This document shows positions 43,201 through 51,358 of a stretch of 64,000 nt of DNA, piece after piece. Every line of letters begins with the position of its first letter. The stretch's first letter is position 1. The stretch is from the NCBI RefSeq assembly GCF_026017845.1, contig NZ_CP100416.1:4695667-4759666 (forward strand). Direction: 5' to 3'. The notes under the pieces are model-generated. The model saw only the letters and a program-made list of their open reading frames with translations. It searched no databases and was not told the origin of the DNA. The translations under genes and the position numbers were made by a program. Source of the DNA: Amycolatopsis mediterranei (lineage in GTDB: Bacteria > Actinomycetota > Actinomycetes > Mycobacteriales > Pseudonocardiaceae).

Positions 43201-44921
43201 CGCTCCGGGAAATCGCCGCCCACTGCGCCAAGCCGGGGGCCGGTGGGCGCACCCCTTCCGACTTCCCGCTCGCCGGGGCCACCCAGCCCGAGCTCGATCG
43301 GCTCCTCGGCGACGGCCGTCACGTCGAGGACGTCTACCCGCTCACGCCGATGCAGGCCGGGATGCTGTTCCACAGCCTGTCCGAACCCGGCACCTACCTC
43401 GAACAGATCTGCTTCACCCTGACCGGCGCCGGCGACCCGGCCGCCTTGGAACGCGCCTGGCGACGGGCCGTCGACGAGATCCCCGCCCTGCGTACCGCCA
43501 TCCGCTGGACCGGCGTCCGCGAACCGGTCCAGGTGGTGCACCGGGCCGTGACGCTGCCGGTGACCGTGCACGACGGGAGCGCGCCCGACGAAGCCGAGCT
43601 GCTCGCCGCCGACCGCGAAGCCGGGCTCGACCCGGCCGTGCCGCCGCTGATGCGGGTCACCCTGATCCGGCTGGACGACACCCGGATCCGCACGCTCTGG
43701 ACCTTCCACCACGTCCTCCTCGACGGCTGGAGCGTCTTCGAGGTGCTCACCGACGTCCTCGCGCACCTCTCCGGACTGCCCGCCAAGCGGCGCCGCCCGT
43801 TCGCCGACCACCTCGCCTGGCTGGCCCGGCAGGACGCGACGGCGGCCGAAACCCACTGGCGGAAGGTCCTCTCCGGACTCACGCCCACCCGGTTGCCCCA
43901 CGACCGGCCGCCCGGCCGGGCCCACCGCACCCGCTCGACGTCCACAGTGGAACAGGCACTGTCCGCTGTGGACTCGGAACGCGTGGCCGCCTTCGCGCGG
44001 CGGCACCGGCTCACCGTCAACGCCGTCGTGCAGGGCTGCTGGGCCCGGCTGCTCGCCCGGCACGGCGGCGAGCCGGACGTCTGCTTCGGCGCGGTCGTGT
44101 CCGGCCGGCCGCCCGAGCTGCCCGGTGTGGACACCATCGTCGGGATGTTCGTCAACACCGTGCCGGTCCGCGTCACCGTCGCCGAGGCGGAAGACCGGCC
44201 GGGCTGGTTCCGGCGCCTGCAAGCCGACCAGGCCGAGGCGCGCCGGTTCGGGCACGTCTCCCTGGCCGCGTTGCGCCGCTGGAGCGGGCTGCCCGCCCGG
44301 GCGGCCCTCTTCGACAGCATCGTCGTCTTCGAGAACTACCCGTTCGACTCCGGCGCCTTGGCCGAACGCGGGCTGCACGTGGCGGAGCTGACCGCGGTCG
44401 AGATCACCAACTACCCCCTGGTCCTCGTCGCGCACGGCAGCGCGCGCGACGACGAACCCCTGAGCCTGCGGCTCGGGTACGACCCGGCGTTGTTCGACGG
44501 CGGCACGGCCGAAGCCCTCGCCGGCGAACTCGTGGACCTCCTGTGCGAACCGGCCGGGAAGACCGCAGCCCCGCGCGAGCACCCGCCCGCTCCGGTGCCG
44601 GCGCCGGTCCGGAGCGACCCGGTCTACGTCGCGCCGCGCACCGCGACCGAGCGGGCGCTGAGCCGGATCTGGGCCGAAGTGCTCGCGGTCGAGCAGGTCG
44701 GCGTCGACGACGACTTCTTCGCCCTCGGCGGCGATTCGCTGCTGTGCCTGCGGGTCACCGCCCGCCTGCGCGTGGACTTCGGCACGGCGCTGCCGCCGCG
44801 GGCGCTGTTCGACAACCCCACGGTCGGGGCGCTGGCCCTGATGCTGGAGCACCCCACGCTCGCCGAACTGGGCCGGGCGGTGGACCGCGGCCTGAACCCG
44901 CCGAAGGACTACGAGCTCTAG
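37203..44921 (+). CDS. Nonribosomal peptide synthetase, A-T-C-A-T-E-C-T
   Basis: 2572 aa. Domains: A1 1-490 (SGSTGQPRG near 154, SGKVDRRALP); T1 near 528 (LGGDSIL); C1 585-1005 (HHIVTDG near 708); A2 1026-1510 (SGSSGRPKG, QGKLDRRALP); T2 near 1554 (LGGDSIL); E 1609-2000 (HHLVVDG, EGHGREE, NYLGRFD); C2 2045-2460 of the type following E (TPMQAGMLFHS, HHVLLDG); T3 near 2510. It starts with an A domain, so it begins a chain. By-eye pocket residues: A1 D-A-D-D-V-G-A-V-D-K, resembling arginine-type codes; A2 D-A-L-W-V-G-G-T-F-K, a valine-type code, so D-valine after epimerisation. The last C-T has no A domain. ATG 37203 is chosen at the A-domain boundary; ATG 37188 is possible. Confidence 0.92.
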   Translation: MTTTTGPLSSVGDLLAHRVARTPAETAVVCGRARVSYAELAARSDEVAARLAGHGAASETRVGLLVERGVDMVVAVFGVLKAGAAYVPLDPAHPARHRAALLADAGVTLVLTEPDLAGSLPPECVPVFVSGGGDRPAVALPRIRPDNLAYVLYTSGSTGQPRGVLGTHRGLLALFAAHHAGIFETARERLRVAHTAALSFDASWDPLLWMLAGHELHVLDRADPRETVAALAAARADVLDATPSHLRMLLLAGLLDGPARPRVVVTGGEPVGPDLGAALTGAGVVVRTAYGTTETTVDSLVGDTVPEGRAVLGRPVAGTRAQVLDAGLRPAAEGELYLAGPGLTRGYLGRPGATAASFVADPAGPPGSRMYRTGDRVRRREDGLLDFLGRADGQVKIRGIRVDPADAEAALLGHPGLAAAAVVARRDGRDTDHLVAYVVPKTASVTGLRAYLRGRVPEHLVPARFVELAALPLTGSGKVDRRALPEPGRPGGDVSAPRNPAEELVADVWREALGLDRVGAEDDFVELGGDSILAMRVAGTLNRRLGTALPAQAVFEHRTVAGLAAALPAAHTGRAPVRTAPGTALPLSSGQERLWFLDQLAPGGAEYNTSAGFRLRGPLSLDALTAALTALTERHESLRTTFPTVRGRGVQVVGPPRAVRPEVRAAGDVERELLAEVQRPFDLARGPLFRATVFELGEGDHLLLLVLHHIVTDGWSMGVLAVELGRLYSDAAAELPPLPLRYADFAAWQRDRLAGPELDDRIAYWERQLAGVPALELPTDRPRPAVRGTAGATHRFTVPPAVTTRLAELGRARGATLFMTLIAAAQVLFARYTGQRDIAIGTVTAGRPWDELAGLVGFFVNTVVLRSRFDGDSSFADFLTGVRSTVLDAMGHDDVPFGRLVELLAPERDASRSPLINAMVVLQNAPSAVPELSGLAVAELDLPRRSAQFDLTLEFEPRDGGLRATAEYSTELFDADTIRRLAENLLVLLAGIADDPSRRLSRLPFPAPAQRRELLALGRSTADGPGLTVLDVFAERVRERPDALAVTCAGTALTYRELNTCANRLAHGLIAHGAGPDVRIGLCVPRGIDAVVGMLAVLKAGGAYVPLDPRYPDERLALLLADSGATTVVTTHAVRDRVPRGARALIAGDGGEPGSAPPRRARPENVACVLYTSGSSGRPKGVLIEHRSVTRLCADPYARLTPDDVATQYAPLSFDASTLEIWGALLSGARLAIDPDDVPSIDALGAFVRAEGVTSLWLTAGMFHEVAAADPGVFAGLRRLVSGGDVLSPRQCATVLRRWPDLELVNGYGPTENTTFTACHRVRAGDGDRPVPIGRPITGTRCLVLDRHLAPVPAGVPGELYVGGSGLARGYLDRPGLTADRFVADPFGDGARLYRTGDVVRWRPGEEWGLDFLGRSDDQVKIRGFRIEVGEVEAALRRHPDVAEAVVLAREDTPGHKRLAGYVVPRRAVEPAALREFLGKSLPGHLVPGALVLLDRFPLTPQGKLDRRALPAPRPRTARARTAPQGPAEELLTRVWAEVLGVEHVGSQDNFFELGGDSILGIQVVARARQFGLRLSAKDVFLRQTPAELAAAGVWEAPAAREAPRPSGAVPLSPIQHWFFETVTEHRGHFTQWVSAELAADVDHPALRTAVSALVGHHDALRLRFRRVGDSWRQEYAETVPKKVFRVDSVSTMDFFELDGGALFTAVLDGSRLLLAAHHLVVDGVSWRILLSDLRTAYRAARAGRPVELPPRTTSFGDWSRRLAEHVAAGGFDGELAYWRRPAAGAAPDGDPRPPRAVTVRLDAEETAALLRDTPAAYRTRIDDVLVSALGRVLGAWTGHDRVLLELEGHGREEIFGDVDLSRTVGWFTTLYPCPVEIPREGGWGAVLKSVKECLRATPDRGLGHGALRYLGKAELPAPRPVAAFNYLGRFDAEPETGELFRSPPSAIGLSRAPHVTGTARLDISAAVTASGELEFEWTYSPGVHDPHTVARLAAEVLAALREIAAHCAKPGAGGRTPSDFPLAGATQPELDRLLGDGRHVEDVYPLTPMQAGMLFHSLSEPGTYLEQICFTLTGAGDPAALERAWRRAVDEIPALRTAIRWTGVREPVQVVHRAVTLPVTVHDGSAPDEAELLAADREAGLDPAVPPLMRVTLIRLDDTRIRTLWTFHHVLLDGWSVFEVLTDVLAHLSGLPAKRRRPFADHLAWLARQDATAAETHWRKVLSGLTPTRLPHDRPPGRAHRTRSTSTVEQALSAVDSERVAAFARRHRLTVNAVVQGCWARLLARHGGEPDVCFGAVVSGRPPELPGVDTIVGMFVNTVPVRVTVAEAEDRPGWFRRLQADQAEARRFGHVSLAALRRWSGLPARAALFDSIVVFENYPFDSGALAERGLHVAELTAVEITNYPLVLVAHGSARDDEPLSLRLGYDPALFDGGTAEALAGELVDLLCEPAGKTAAPREHPPAPVPAPVRSDPVYVAPRTATERALSRIWAEVLAVEQVGVDDDFFALGGDSLLCLRVTARLRVDFGTALPPRALFDNPTVGALALMLEHPTLAELGRAVDRGLNPPKDYEL

Positions 44922-44934
44922 GAGGTCGGAGCCG

Positions 44935-47900
44935 GTGCGCAACGACGACGTGGCGATCATCGGGGTGGCCGCCCTGCTCCCGGGCGCCCACGGGCCGGAC
45001 GCCGTGCACGACCTGCTCGCCGGCGGCCGGGACGTGGTCGGCCAGCCGGATCCGGACCGGTTGCGGGAGACCGGGTTCGCGGCCGGCTCCGGCTACCTGC
45101 CGATGGGCTACCTCGACCGGATCGACCGCTTCGACCACCGGTTCTTCGGCGTGCCGCCGGCCGAGGCCGCCTGGATGGACCCGCACCAGCGGCTGATCCT
45201 GCAGCTGGCCCACGAAGCCCTCGAGAACGCGTGCTACGCCCCGCAGGCCCTGCGCGGCTCGCGCACGGCGGTCGTCCTCGGCAGCTCGCGGTCGGACTAC
45301 GAAGACCTCTTCGACGAGGAGGACCCGCAGCAGATCCTCGGCATCATCGGGGCGGCACTCGCGGCGCGGATCAGCTACCGGCACGACTTCACCGGCCCCG
45401 CGCTCGTCCTCGACACCGCGTGCAGCGGCAGCCTGGTCGCGGTGGCCCACGCCGTCGCCCTGCTGCGCAGCGGGGCCGCGGAACTGGCGCTGGCGGGCGG
45501 CGTCAGCGTGCGGCCGGTGCCGATCCGGGCGGCCGGGCACGTCCCGGTCCGCGGCGTCGAATCGCCCGAGGGCCGGTGCCGCCCGTTCGACGAGAAGGCC
45601 ACCGGCGCGGTCGGCGGCGAAGGCGGCGGCATCGTCGTGCTCAAGCCGCTGCCCGCCGCGCTCGCCGACGGCGACCACGTGCACGCCGTGCTGAAGGGCA
45701 TCGCGGTCAACCACAACGGCTACCGGATGGCCAGCATGAGCGCGCCGAGCCGGGCGGCCCAGACCGAGGTGATCACCGCGGCCTGGGCCGACGCCGGCGT
45801 CGACCCGGCCACCGTCGGGTACGTCGAGTGCCACGGCTCGGCCACCCCGCTCGGCGACGTCGTCGAGGTCGAGGCCCTGCGCCAGGCCTTCCTCGACGCG
45901 GGGGTGACGACGCCGTCCTGCGCGATCGGCTCCATCAAGGGCAACATCGGGCACCTGGACAACGCCGCCGGGGTCGCCGGGCTGGTCAAGGTGCTGCTCA
46001 GCGTGCGACGCGGCGTCCGGTACCCGACCGCGCACTTCGAGACGCCCAACCCGCTGATCGACTTCGACGGCCCGGTGCGGGTCAACCCCGCCTTCGGCCC
46101 GTGGGACGGCGAAGGGCCGCGGCGCGCGGGCCTGAGCTCGTTCGGGCTGACCGGGACCAACGTGCACGCCGTCGTCGAGGAGCCTCCACCGCCCGCGGAG
46201 CCCGCCGAACCGGCGGAGACGAGCCACCTGGTCACGGTGTCGGCGAAGTCGGCCTCCGCGCTCGCGACCTATCGCGACCGCCTCGCCGCCTTCGCCGAGG
46301 AGAGCGGGCACGGCGTGCTCGCCATCGGCCACGCGATGAACCGGGGCCGCGACGACCACCCGTTCCGGATCGCCGTGGTCGCCGATGAGCCCGCCGGCCT
46401 GGCGGCGGCACTGCGGTCGGCCGCCGTCCCGGACGCGCCGGCCGCGGACGACCCGCCGGTCGTCCTGCTCTTCTCCGGCGACGGCGGCGTCGAACCCGAG
46501 CTCTGGGCGGACCTGTGCGCGGCGTGGCCGGTCCTCGGCGACGACCCGCTGCCCGACGGGCCGGGCCCGCGGCTGGTCGCCGTCCACCACGCCCTGCACC
46601 GGCTGGCCCGGTCGCTGGGCATCCCCGACACCCACCTCGTCGGCTCGGGCGCGGGCAACCTGTCGGTGCGGATCGCGCGCGGCGAACTGTCCCTCGTGGA
46701 CGGGTTGGCGGCCGCGGCGGGCCGGGCCGTCGGGCCCACCCTCGACTCCGGACGGCTGGCCGAGGCGGTGCGCGGGTTCGTCCGCGACGGCGCGGTGCTG
46801 GTCGAACTGGGCACCGGCGGCGTGCTGTCGCGCACGATGCGCCGCTTGGCGCCCGAACTCGGCTGCGTCGAGCTGATCGCCGGAGCCGGCCGTCGGGCGG
46901 TGCTGCGGCAGCTGGCGTCGCTCTACCGGCTCGGGGTCCGGCTCGACTGGGACCGCCACTACGCCGGTGCGGCGGTGCCGCGGATCGAAGCCCCGGCCTA
47001 CCCGCTCGAAAGCGTCCGCTGCTGGTGCCGCCCGCCGGGCGCACAGGCCGTCGAAAGCCCCGCCCCGGCACCACCACCCGCCGTCGTGTCCGATATGGAC
47101 ACCGAGCGCCGGGTCGCCGACGTGTGGGCCCGCGCGCTGGGCGAGGACGAGCTCACCGGGGCATCGGACTACTTCGCCCTCGGCGGGACGTCGATCGCGG
47201 CGATCACCGCGCTGCGGACGATGGAACGCGACTTCGGTGTCGAGCTGACCTTCGCCGACCTGTACGGCCACACGACCGTGCGGGCCTTCGCCGCCCGCAT
47301 CGAGGCGGTGCGGGCCGAGCGCGGGCCGTCCGGGGACATCCCCGCCATCACGGTGCTGCCGCGCGGCGGCCCGCTGCCGCTCTCGGCGGGCCAGGAACAG
47401 CTGTGGTACCTGGACCGGCTGAACCCCGGCAGCGCGCTCTACAACATCCCGCACGACCTGCGGCTGTCCGGCCCCCTCGACGAAGCCGCGCTCACCGGCG
47501 CGGTGCACGACCTGCTCGCCCGGCACGAGGTGCTGCGCACCTGCATCCCCGACGAGGACGGCGTTCCCTTCACCCGGCTCGCCGAACCCGGGCCCCGGCT
47601 CGTCGTGCACGACCTGAGCACGCTGCCCGAAGCGGAGCGGAACGCGGCGGCGCATCGGCTGGCCGACGAGGAAGCCGTCCGCCCGTTCGACCTGGCCACC
47701 GGCCCGCTGGTCCGGATCACCCTGGTGCGCCTGGCCGAAGACGACCACGTCCTGTTGTGGACCTACCACCACATCGTCTTCGACGGCTGGTCGCCGACGA
47801 TCTTCTTCCGCGACTTCACCGAGCTGTACCAGGCGCGGCTGGCCGGCCGGGCGCCGGACCTGCCGGAGCTGCCCTTCCAGTTCGCCGATTTCGCGGCCTG

Positions 47901-50331
47901 GCAGCGGAAGCGGCTGACGGGGGAGACCCTCGAGCGCGGCCTGCGGTTCTGGCGCGCCGCGCTGGCCGGGCCGCCCACCGCGCAGCTGCCACTGGACCGG
48001 CCTCGCCCGGCGGCTCAGACCTTCGACGGCGACCTCGTGGAGTTCACCGTGGCCGAACCGGCGGCCGAAGCCGCCCGGAAGTTCAGCCGCGAACACGGCG
48101 TGACGACGTTCGTCACGATGCTCGCCCTGGTCGACACCCTGCTGCACCGCTGGGCCGGGTTCACCGACGTCGTCGTCGGGGTCGCCACCTCAGGCCGGAC
48201 CCACCCGGCGACGCACGACCTCATGGGGTACTTCAACAACCTGCCGCCGTTCCGCACCCGGGTCGAGGGATCGCTGTCGTTCACCGACCTGGTCCGGCGC
48301 TGCGCGGACACCGTCGCGCAGGTCCTCGACCACGAGGAGATCCCGCTGGAGAAGATCGTCTCGGCGGTGTGCGGGCCGCGCGAGCCCGGCCGCCAGCCGC
48401 TGTTCGACGTCGCCTACACCTACCAGAACGTCCCGCAGGACACCGCCGAGCTGGGCGGCCTCGGCTGCTCGCGCTTCTCCGACGGCGGCACGGTCGCCGG
48501 GATCGCGCCGGGCACCGCGAAGTTCGACCTGACGGTCGGCGTCATCGACCAGCAGGACGGGCCGATGGACGGCTACTTCGAGTACGCGACCGCCCTGTTC
48601 GACCGGGAAACGGCGGCGGCGCTCGCCCGCCTGCTGCCCGGCCTGCTCGACGCCGTGCTGCGCGAACCCGGCTGCCCGCTCGATGCATTGCCGGCCGTCG
48701 ACGGCGAGCCGGTCCCCGCCACCCGCCACCGGGAGCCCGCCATGACCGCACCTTCGCCCGTGGACAGTGACCCCGTCACCCACGCCGAACGGGTCCTCGC
48801 CGCGATCTGCGCGGACCTGCTGACCGGCGGCCCGGTCTCGCCGAAGGACAACTTCTTCGACCTCGGCGGCGATTCGGTCCTCGGGGTCCGGGTGGCCGCG
48901 CGGGCGGCGAAGGACGGCGTCCACTTCACCCCGCAGCAGCTGCTACAGTGCCGCACGCTCGGCGAGCTGGCCCGCGCCGCCGTCGTCGACGGCCCGGCCC
49001 CCGTGCCCTCCGGAGCGCCGATCTCCGCCGCCGCGCCCGAGCCGCTCCAGGTGATCCCGCCCACCCCGATCCCGCCCACCCCGATCATGCTCAGCTTCCT
49101 GCACCGGATGCCGGACGACGTCGGGGACTTCGTCGACGTGCACACGGTGGAAACCACGCCCGGGATCGGCGCGGCCGCGATCCGGACGGCGATCGGGCAC
49201 CTGCTGACCCTGCACGAACCGCTGCGCTACCGGGTGCGGCGCAACGCGCTGGGCGCCCGGCTCGAGGTCGCCGACGTCACCGCGGCGGACGTGTTCGACA
49301 CCATGGTGCTCCCGCCGCTGAGCACCGACGAGGAACTCGGGATCGTCGCCGACGACTGCCTGGCGATGAAGGCCGAGATGGACCCCGCGCGCGGGCCGCT
49401 GTTCCGCGTCCGCCACTACGACCGCGGCCGCGCCCGCGGCGGCCTGCTCGTGTTGCTGGTCAACCACTTCGTCTTCGACAACATGTCCACAGTGGTCGTT
49501 CTCGACGACCTGGACGTGCTGCTCGCCGACCTCGCGGCGGGTCGCACGCCGGTGCCGGCGCCGCGGCCGCCGCGGTGGCGGGAATGGGCCGAGCACCTGC
49601 GGGCGATGGCCGCTTCGGACGACCTCGCGGCGGAGCTGACCTACTGGACGGCGACGCTGCGGGCCGGCGCCGCCGCCGGGACCATCGGCGGCTCGCCCGG
49701 CGACGGCATCACCGCCCGGACCTTGGCCGACCCCGCGGTCGCGACGCTGCTGTCCGCCGGGGGCGCGCAGGGCCGCGAGGCGGCGCTGTGCGCGGTGTCC
49801 TGCGGCCTGGCCCGGTGGCAGGACGCGCCGAGCGCCTTCGTGATGACCGAAGGGGAGGCCACCCCCAACCCGTTCCGGCTGGCCGGGCGCGGCCCGTCGG
49901 TGGGCTGGTTCACCACCCTGCACCCGCTGGTGCTGCCGGTCGAGCCGGGCACCGCGGCCCGGGACTGCCTGCCGGAGATCACCGACCGCGCGCGGTCGGT
50001 GCCGAACGACGGCGTCGGCTACGGCATGCTGCGCCACCTCTCGCCGGACTCGCCGGGCACCGCGCGGCTGCGCGCTCTGCCCGAACCGGAGGTCCTGGTG
50101 CTGCACGGCCCGAGCGACACGTCGGCCTTCGACTCCGGCGTCCGCCTGCTGCGGACCCGCTGGGACCTGTCGGTGAACCTCAAGCGCGCGGTCGCGTCCT
50201 GGTTCCCGCTGGTCGTCACGAGTGCGGTGCGCGACGGCGCGCTGCGGCTGGCCGTGGCCGGTGGCGTCGGCCAGGAGCGGCTGGACGCGCTCGCCGACGA
50301 GATCCTCGGCGCCTTCACCGAACTCGCGTGA
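44935..50331 (+). CDS. Hybrid PKS-NRPS: KS, vestigial AT, T, C, T, E-like
   Basis: 1798 aa. KS 1-420 with Cys in DTACSGSL, His in VECHGSATPLGD and His in KGNIGHL. Residues about 505-665 are a shortened AT remnant: LLFSGDGG for the GQG motif and GSGAGN where GHSxGE belongs, so the nucleophile is gone. T near 751 (LGGTSIA); C 812-1240 (HHIVFDG); T near 1312 (LGGDSVL); C-terminal 1382-1798 resembles an epimerase domain (GWFTTLHP) but has NHFVFDN for HHxxxDG and no clear EGHGRE. GTG 44935 has GGAGG 9 nt upstream, directly after the preceding stop. No A domain and no TE. The KS probably extends the peptide with the discrete hydroxymalonyl-ACP. Confidence 0.9.
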   Translation: MRNDDVAIIGVAALLPGAHGPDAVHDLLAGGRDVVGQPDPDRLRETGFAAGSGYLPMGYLDRIDRFDHRFFGVPPAEAAWMDPHQRLILQLAHEALENACYAPQALRGSRTAVVLGSSRSDYEDLFDEEDPQQILGIIGAALAARISYRHDFTGPALVLDTACSGSLVAVAHAVALLRSGAAELALAGGVSVRPVPIRAAGHVPVRGVESPEGRCRPFDEKATGAVGGEGGGIVVLKPLPAALADGDHVHAVLKGIAVNHNGYRMASMSAPSRAAQTEVITAAWADAGVDPATVGYVECHGSATPLGDVVEVEALRQAFLDAGVTTPSCAIGSIKGNIGHLDNAAGVAGLVKVLLSVRRGVRYPTAHFETPNPLIDFDGPVRVNPAFGPWDGEGPRRAGLSSFGLTGTNVHAVVEEPPPPAEPAEPAETSHLVTVSAKSASALATYRDRLAAFAEESGHGVLAIGHAMNRGRDDHPFRIAVVADEPAGLAAALRSAAVPDAPAADDPPVVLLFSGDGGVEPELWADLCAAWPVLGDDPLPDGPGPRLVAVHHALHRLARSLGIPDTHLVGSGAGNLSVRIARGELSLVDGLAAAAGRAVGPTLDSGRLAEAVRGFVRDGAVLVELGTGGVLSRTMRRLAPELGCVELIAGAGRRAVLRQLASLYRLGVRLDWDRHYAGAAVPRIEAPAYPLESVRCWCRPPGAQAVESPAPAPPPAVVSDMDTERRVADVWARALGEDELTGASDYFALGGTSIAAITALRTMERDFGVELTFADLYGHTTVRAFAARIEAVRAERGPSGDIPAITVLPRGGPLPLSAGQEQLWYLDRLNPGSALYNIPHDLRLSGPLDEAALTGAVHDLLARHEVLRTCIPDEDGVPFTRLAEPGPRLVVHDLSTLPEAERNAAAHRLADEEAVRPFDLATGPLVRITLVRLAEDDHVLLWTYHHIVFDGWSPTIFFRDFTELYQARLAGRAPDLPELPFQFADFAAWQRKRLTGETLERGLRFWRAALAGPPTAQLPLDRPRPAAQTFDGDLVEFTVAEPAAEAARKFSREHGVTTFVTMLALVDTLLHRWAGFTDVVVGVATSGRTHPATHDLMGYFNNLPPFRTRVEGSLSFTDLVRRCADTVAQVLDHEEIPLEKIVSAVCGPREPGRQPLFDVAYTYQNVPQDTAELGGLGCSRFSDGGTVAGIAPGTAKFDLTVGVIDQQDGPMDGYFEYATALFDRETAAALARLLPGLLDAVLREPGCPLDALPAVDGEPVPATRHREPAMTAPSPVDSDPVTHAERVLAAICADLLTGGPVSPKDNFFDLGGDSVLGVRVAARAAKDGVHFTPQQLLQCRTLGELARAAVVDGPAPVPSGAPISAAAPEPLQVIPPTPIPPTPIMLSFLHRMPDDVGDFVDVHTVETTPGIGAAAIRTAIGHLLTLHEPLRYRVRRNALGARLEVADVTAADVFDTMVLPPLSTDEELGIVADDCLAMKAEMDPARGPLFRVRHYDRGRARGGLLVLLVNHFVFDNMSTVVVLDDLDVLLADLAAGRTPVPAPRPPRWREWAEHLRAMAASDDLAAELTYWTATLRAGAAAGTIGGSPGDGITARTLADPAVATLLSAGGAQGREAALCAVSCGLARWQDAPSAFVMTEGEATPNPFRLAGRGPSVGWFTTLHPLVLPVEPGTAARDCLPEITDRARSVPNDGVGYGMLRHLSPDSPGTARLRALPEPEVLVLHGPSDTSAFDSGVRLLRTRWDLSVNLKRAVASWFPLVVTSAVRDGALRLAVAGGVGQERLDALADEILGAFTELA

Positions 50332-51314
50332 TCGCGCTCGCCGCTTCGGCCTGGTACCTGCCGGAGACGTCCCTGGCCGTCGCCGACCTGCCGGAGCTGG
50401 GCACGCTGTCCGACGCCGAGCGCGCGACCTGCGCCGCACTGGGCATCGACCGCGTGGCCGCCGCCGACACGCTCACCGCGGCCGACCTGGCCGTCCGGGC
50501 CGGCCGGCGGGCGCTGGCCACCGCGGGCCTCGACGCCGGCGACGTCGACGTCGTCCTGACCGTGGAGCCGCGGGCCCCGCGGACGCTGGTCAGCTCGGAA
50601 GCCACCCGGCTGCAGGCGATGCTCGGCGCCGGGCGGGCGATGGCGTTTTCGGTCGGCGGCCTCGGCTGCGCGTCCCTCACCCCGGCGCTGCTCGCCGCGA
50701 GCGGGTTGCTGCGCGCCGACCCGGACCTGGCGAACGTGCTCGTGCTGCACGGGAGCAAACCCGCGACGCCAGGGCGCTACCGCCACCCCGTCACCGTCAA
50801 CGGCGACAGCGGCGGCGCGCTTCTGTTGCGCCGACAGGGAAGTCTCCGGATCCGGGACATCCTGCTGGAGACGAACGGCGCCTACGCGGACCTGTTCCGC
50901 GTCGAATACCGCGACGAGGAGTTCGCGCGCTGGCGGGAGGAGTGCACCGACCCGGCGGTCTACTCGTTCCGGCTGGCCGTGGAGACCCGCAACCGGCTGC
51001 GGGCGCTGGTGACCCGCCTGCTCGGCCGCAACGGCCTGAGCCCCGCCGACGTCCCGTGCTGCCTCACCCAGAACCTGTCCACGGCGGCGTTCCGGAACTG
51101 GTCGGAGGCGATCGGCCGCCCGATCGCGAAAGCGTGCTTCGGCAACCTGGCCCGCTACGGCCACCTCGGGCCCAACGACGTGTTCTTCAACCTCTCGAGC
51201 GCCCGGGAAACCGGGGAGTTCGACGGCCGTGCGGTGCTGCTCAACATCAGCCCGGCCGCGGCCTGGAGCGCGCTGCTGGTCACCACCGACGACACGACCG
51301 CCCACGAGCTGTGA
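50328..51314 (+). CDS. KASIII-like (FabH-fold) acyltransferase
   Basis: A 328-aa thiolase-fold protein. The nucleophile is probably the Cys in VGGLGCASLTPAL. The FabH HQAN histidine appears replaced (CLTQNLST) and the GNTSAA asparagine region reads YGHLGPNDVFF, so it may not do decarboxylative condensation. Related KASIII-like enzymes move acyl groups onto alcohols, amines or carriers. GTG overlaps the PKS-NRPS stop (GTGA), so it works with that protein, perhaps in loading or release, as no thioesterase exists in this cluster. A strong hairpin follows. Confidence 0.82.
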   Translation: MIALAASAWYLPETSLAVADLPELGTLSDAERATCAALGIDRVAAADTLTAADLAVRAGRRALATAGLDAGDVDVVLTVEPRAPRTLVSSEATRLQAMLGAGRAMAFSVGGLGCASLTPALLAASGLLRADPDLANVLVLHGSKPATPGRYRHPVTVNGDSGGALLLRRQGSLRIRDILLETNGAYADLFRVEYRDEEFARWREECTDPAVYSFRLAVETRNRLRALVTRLLGRNGLSPADVPCCLTQNLSTAAFRNWSEAIGRPIAKACFGNLARYGHLGPNDVFFNLSSARETGEFDGRAVLLNISPAAAWSALLVTTDDTTAHEL

Positions 51315-51315
51315 G

Positions 51316-51346
51316 CCCGGGGCGGGCGGAAGCCGCCCGCCCCGGG
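51316..51346. terminator. Bidirectional terminator between convergent genes
   Basis: A perfect 14-bp GC stem (51316-51329 with 51333-51346) around the loop AAG, directly after the KASIII stop and before the VWA gene stop on the other strand. It closes the second biosynthetic cluster. Confidence 0.85.
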
Positions 51347-51358
51347 TGGTTCACCGGA

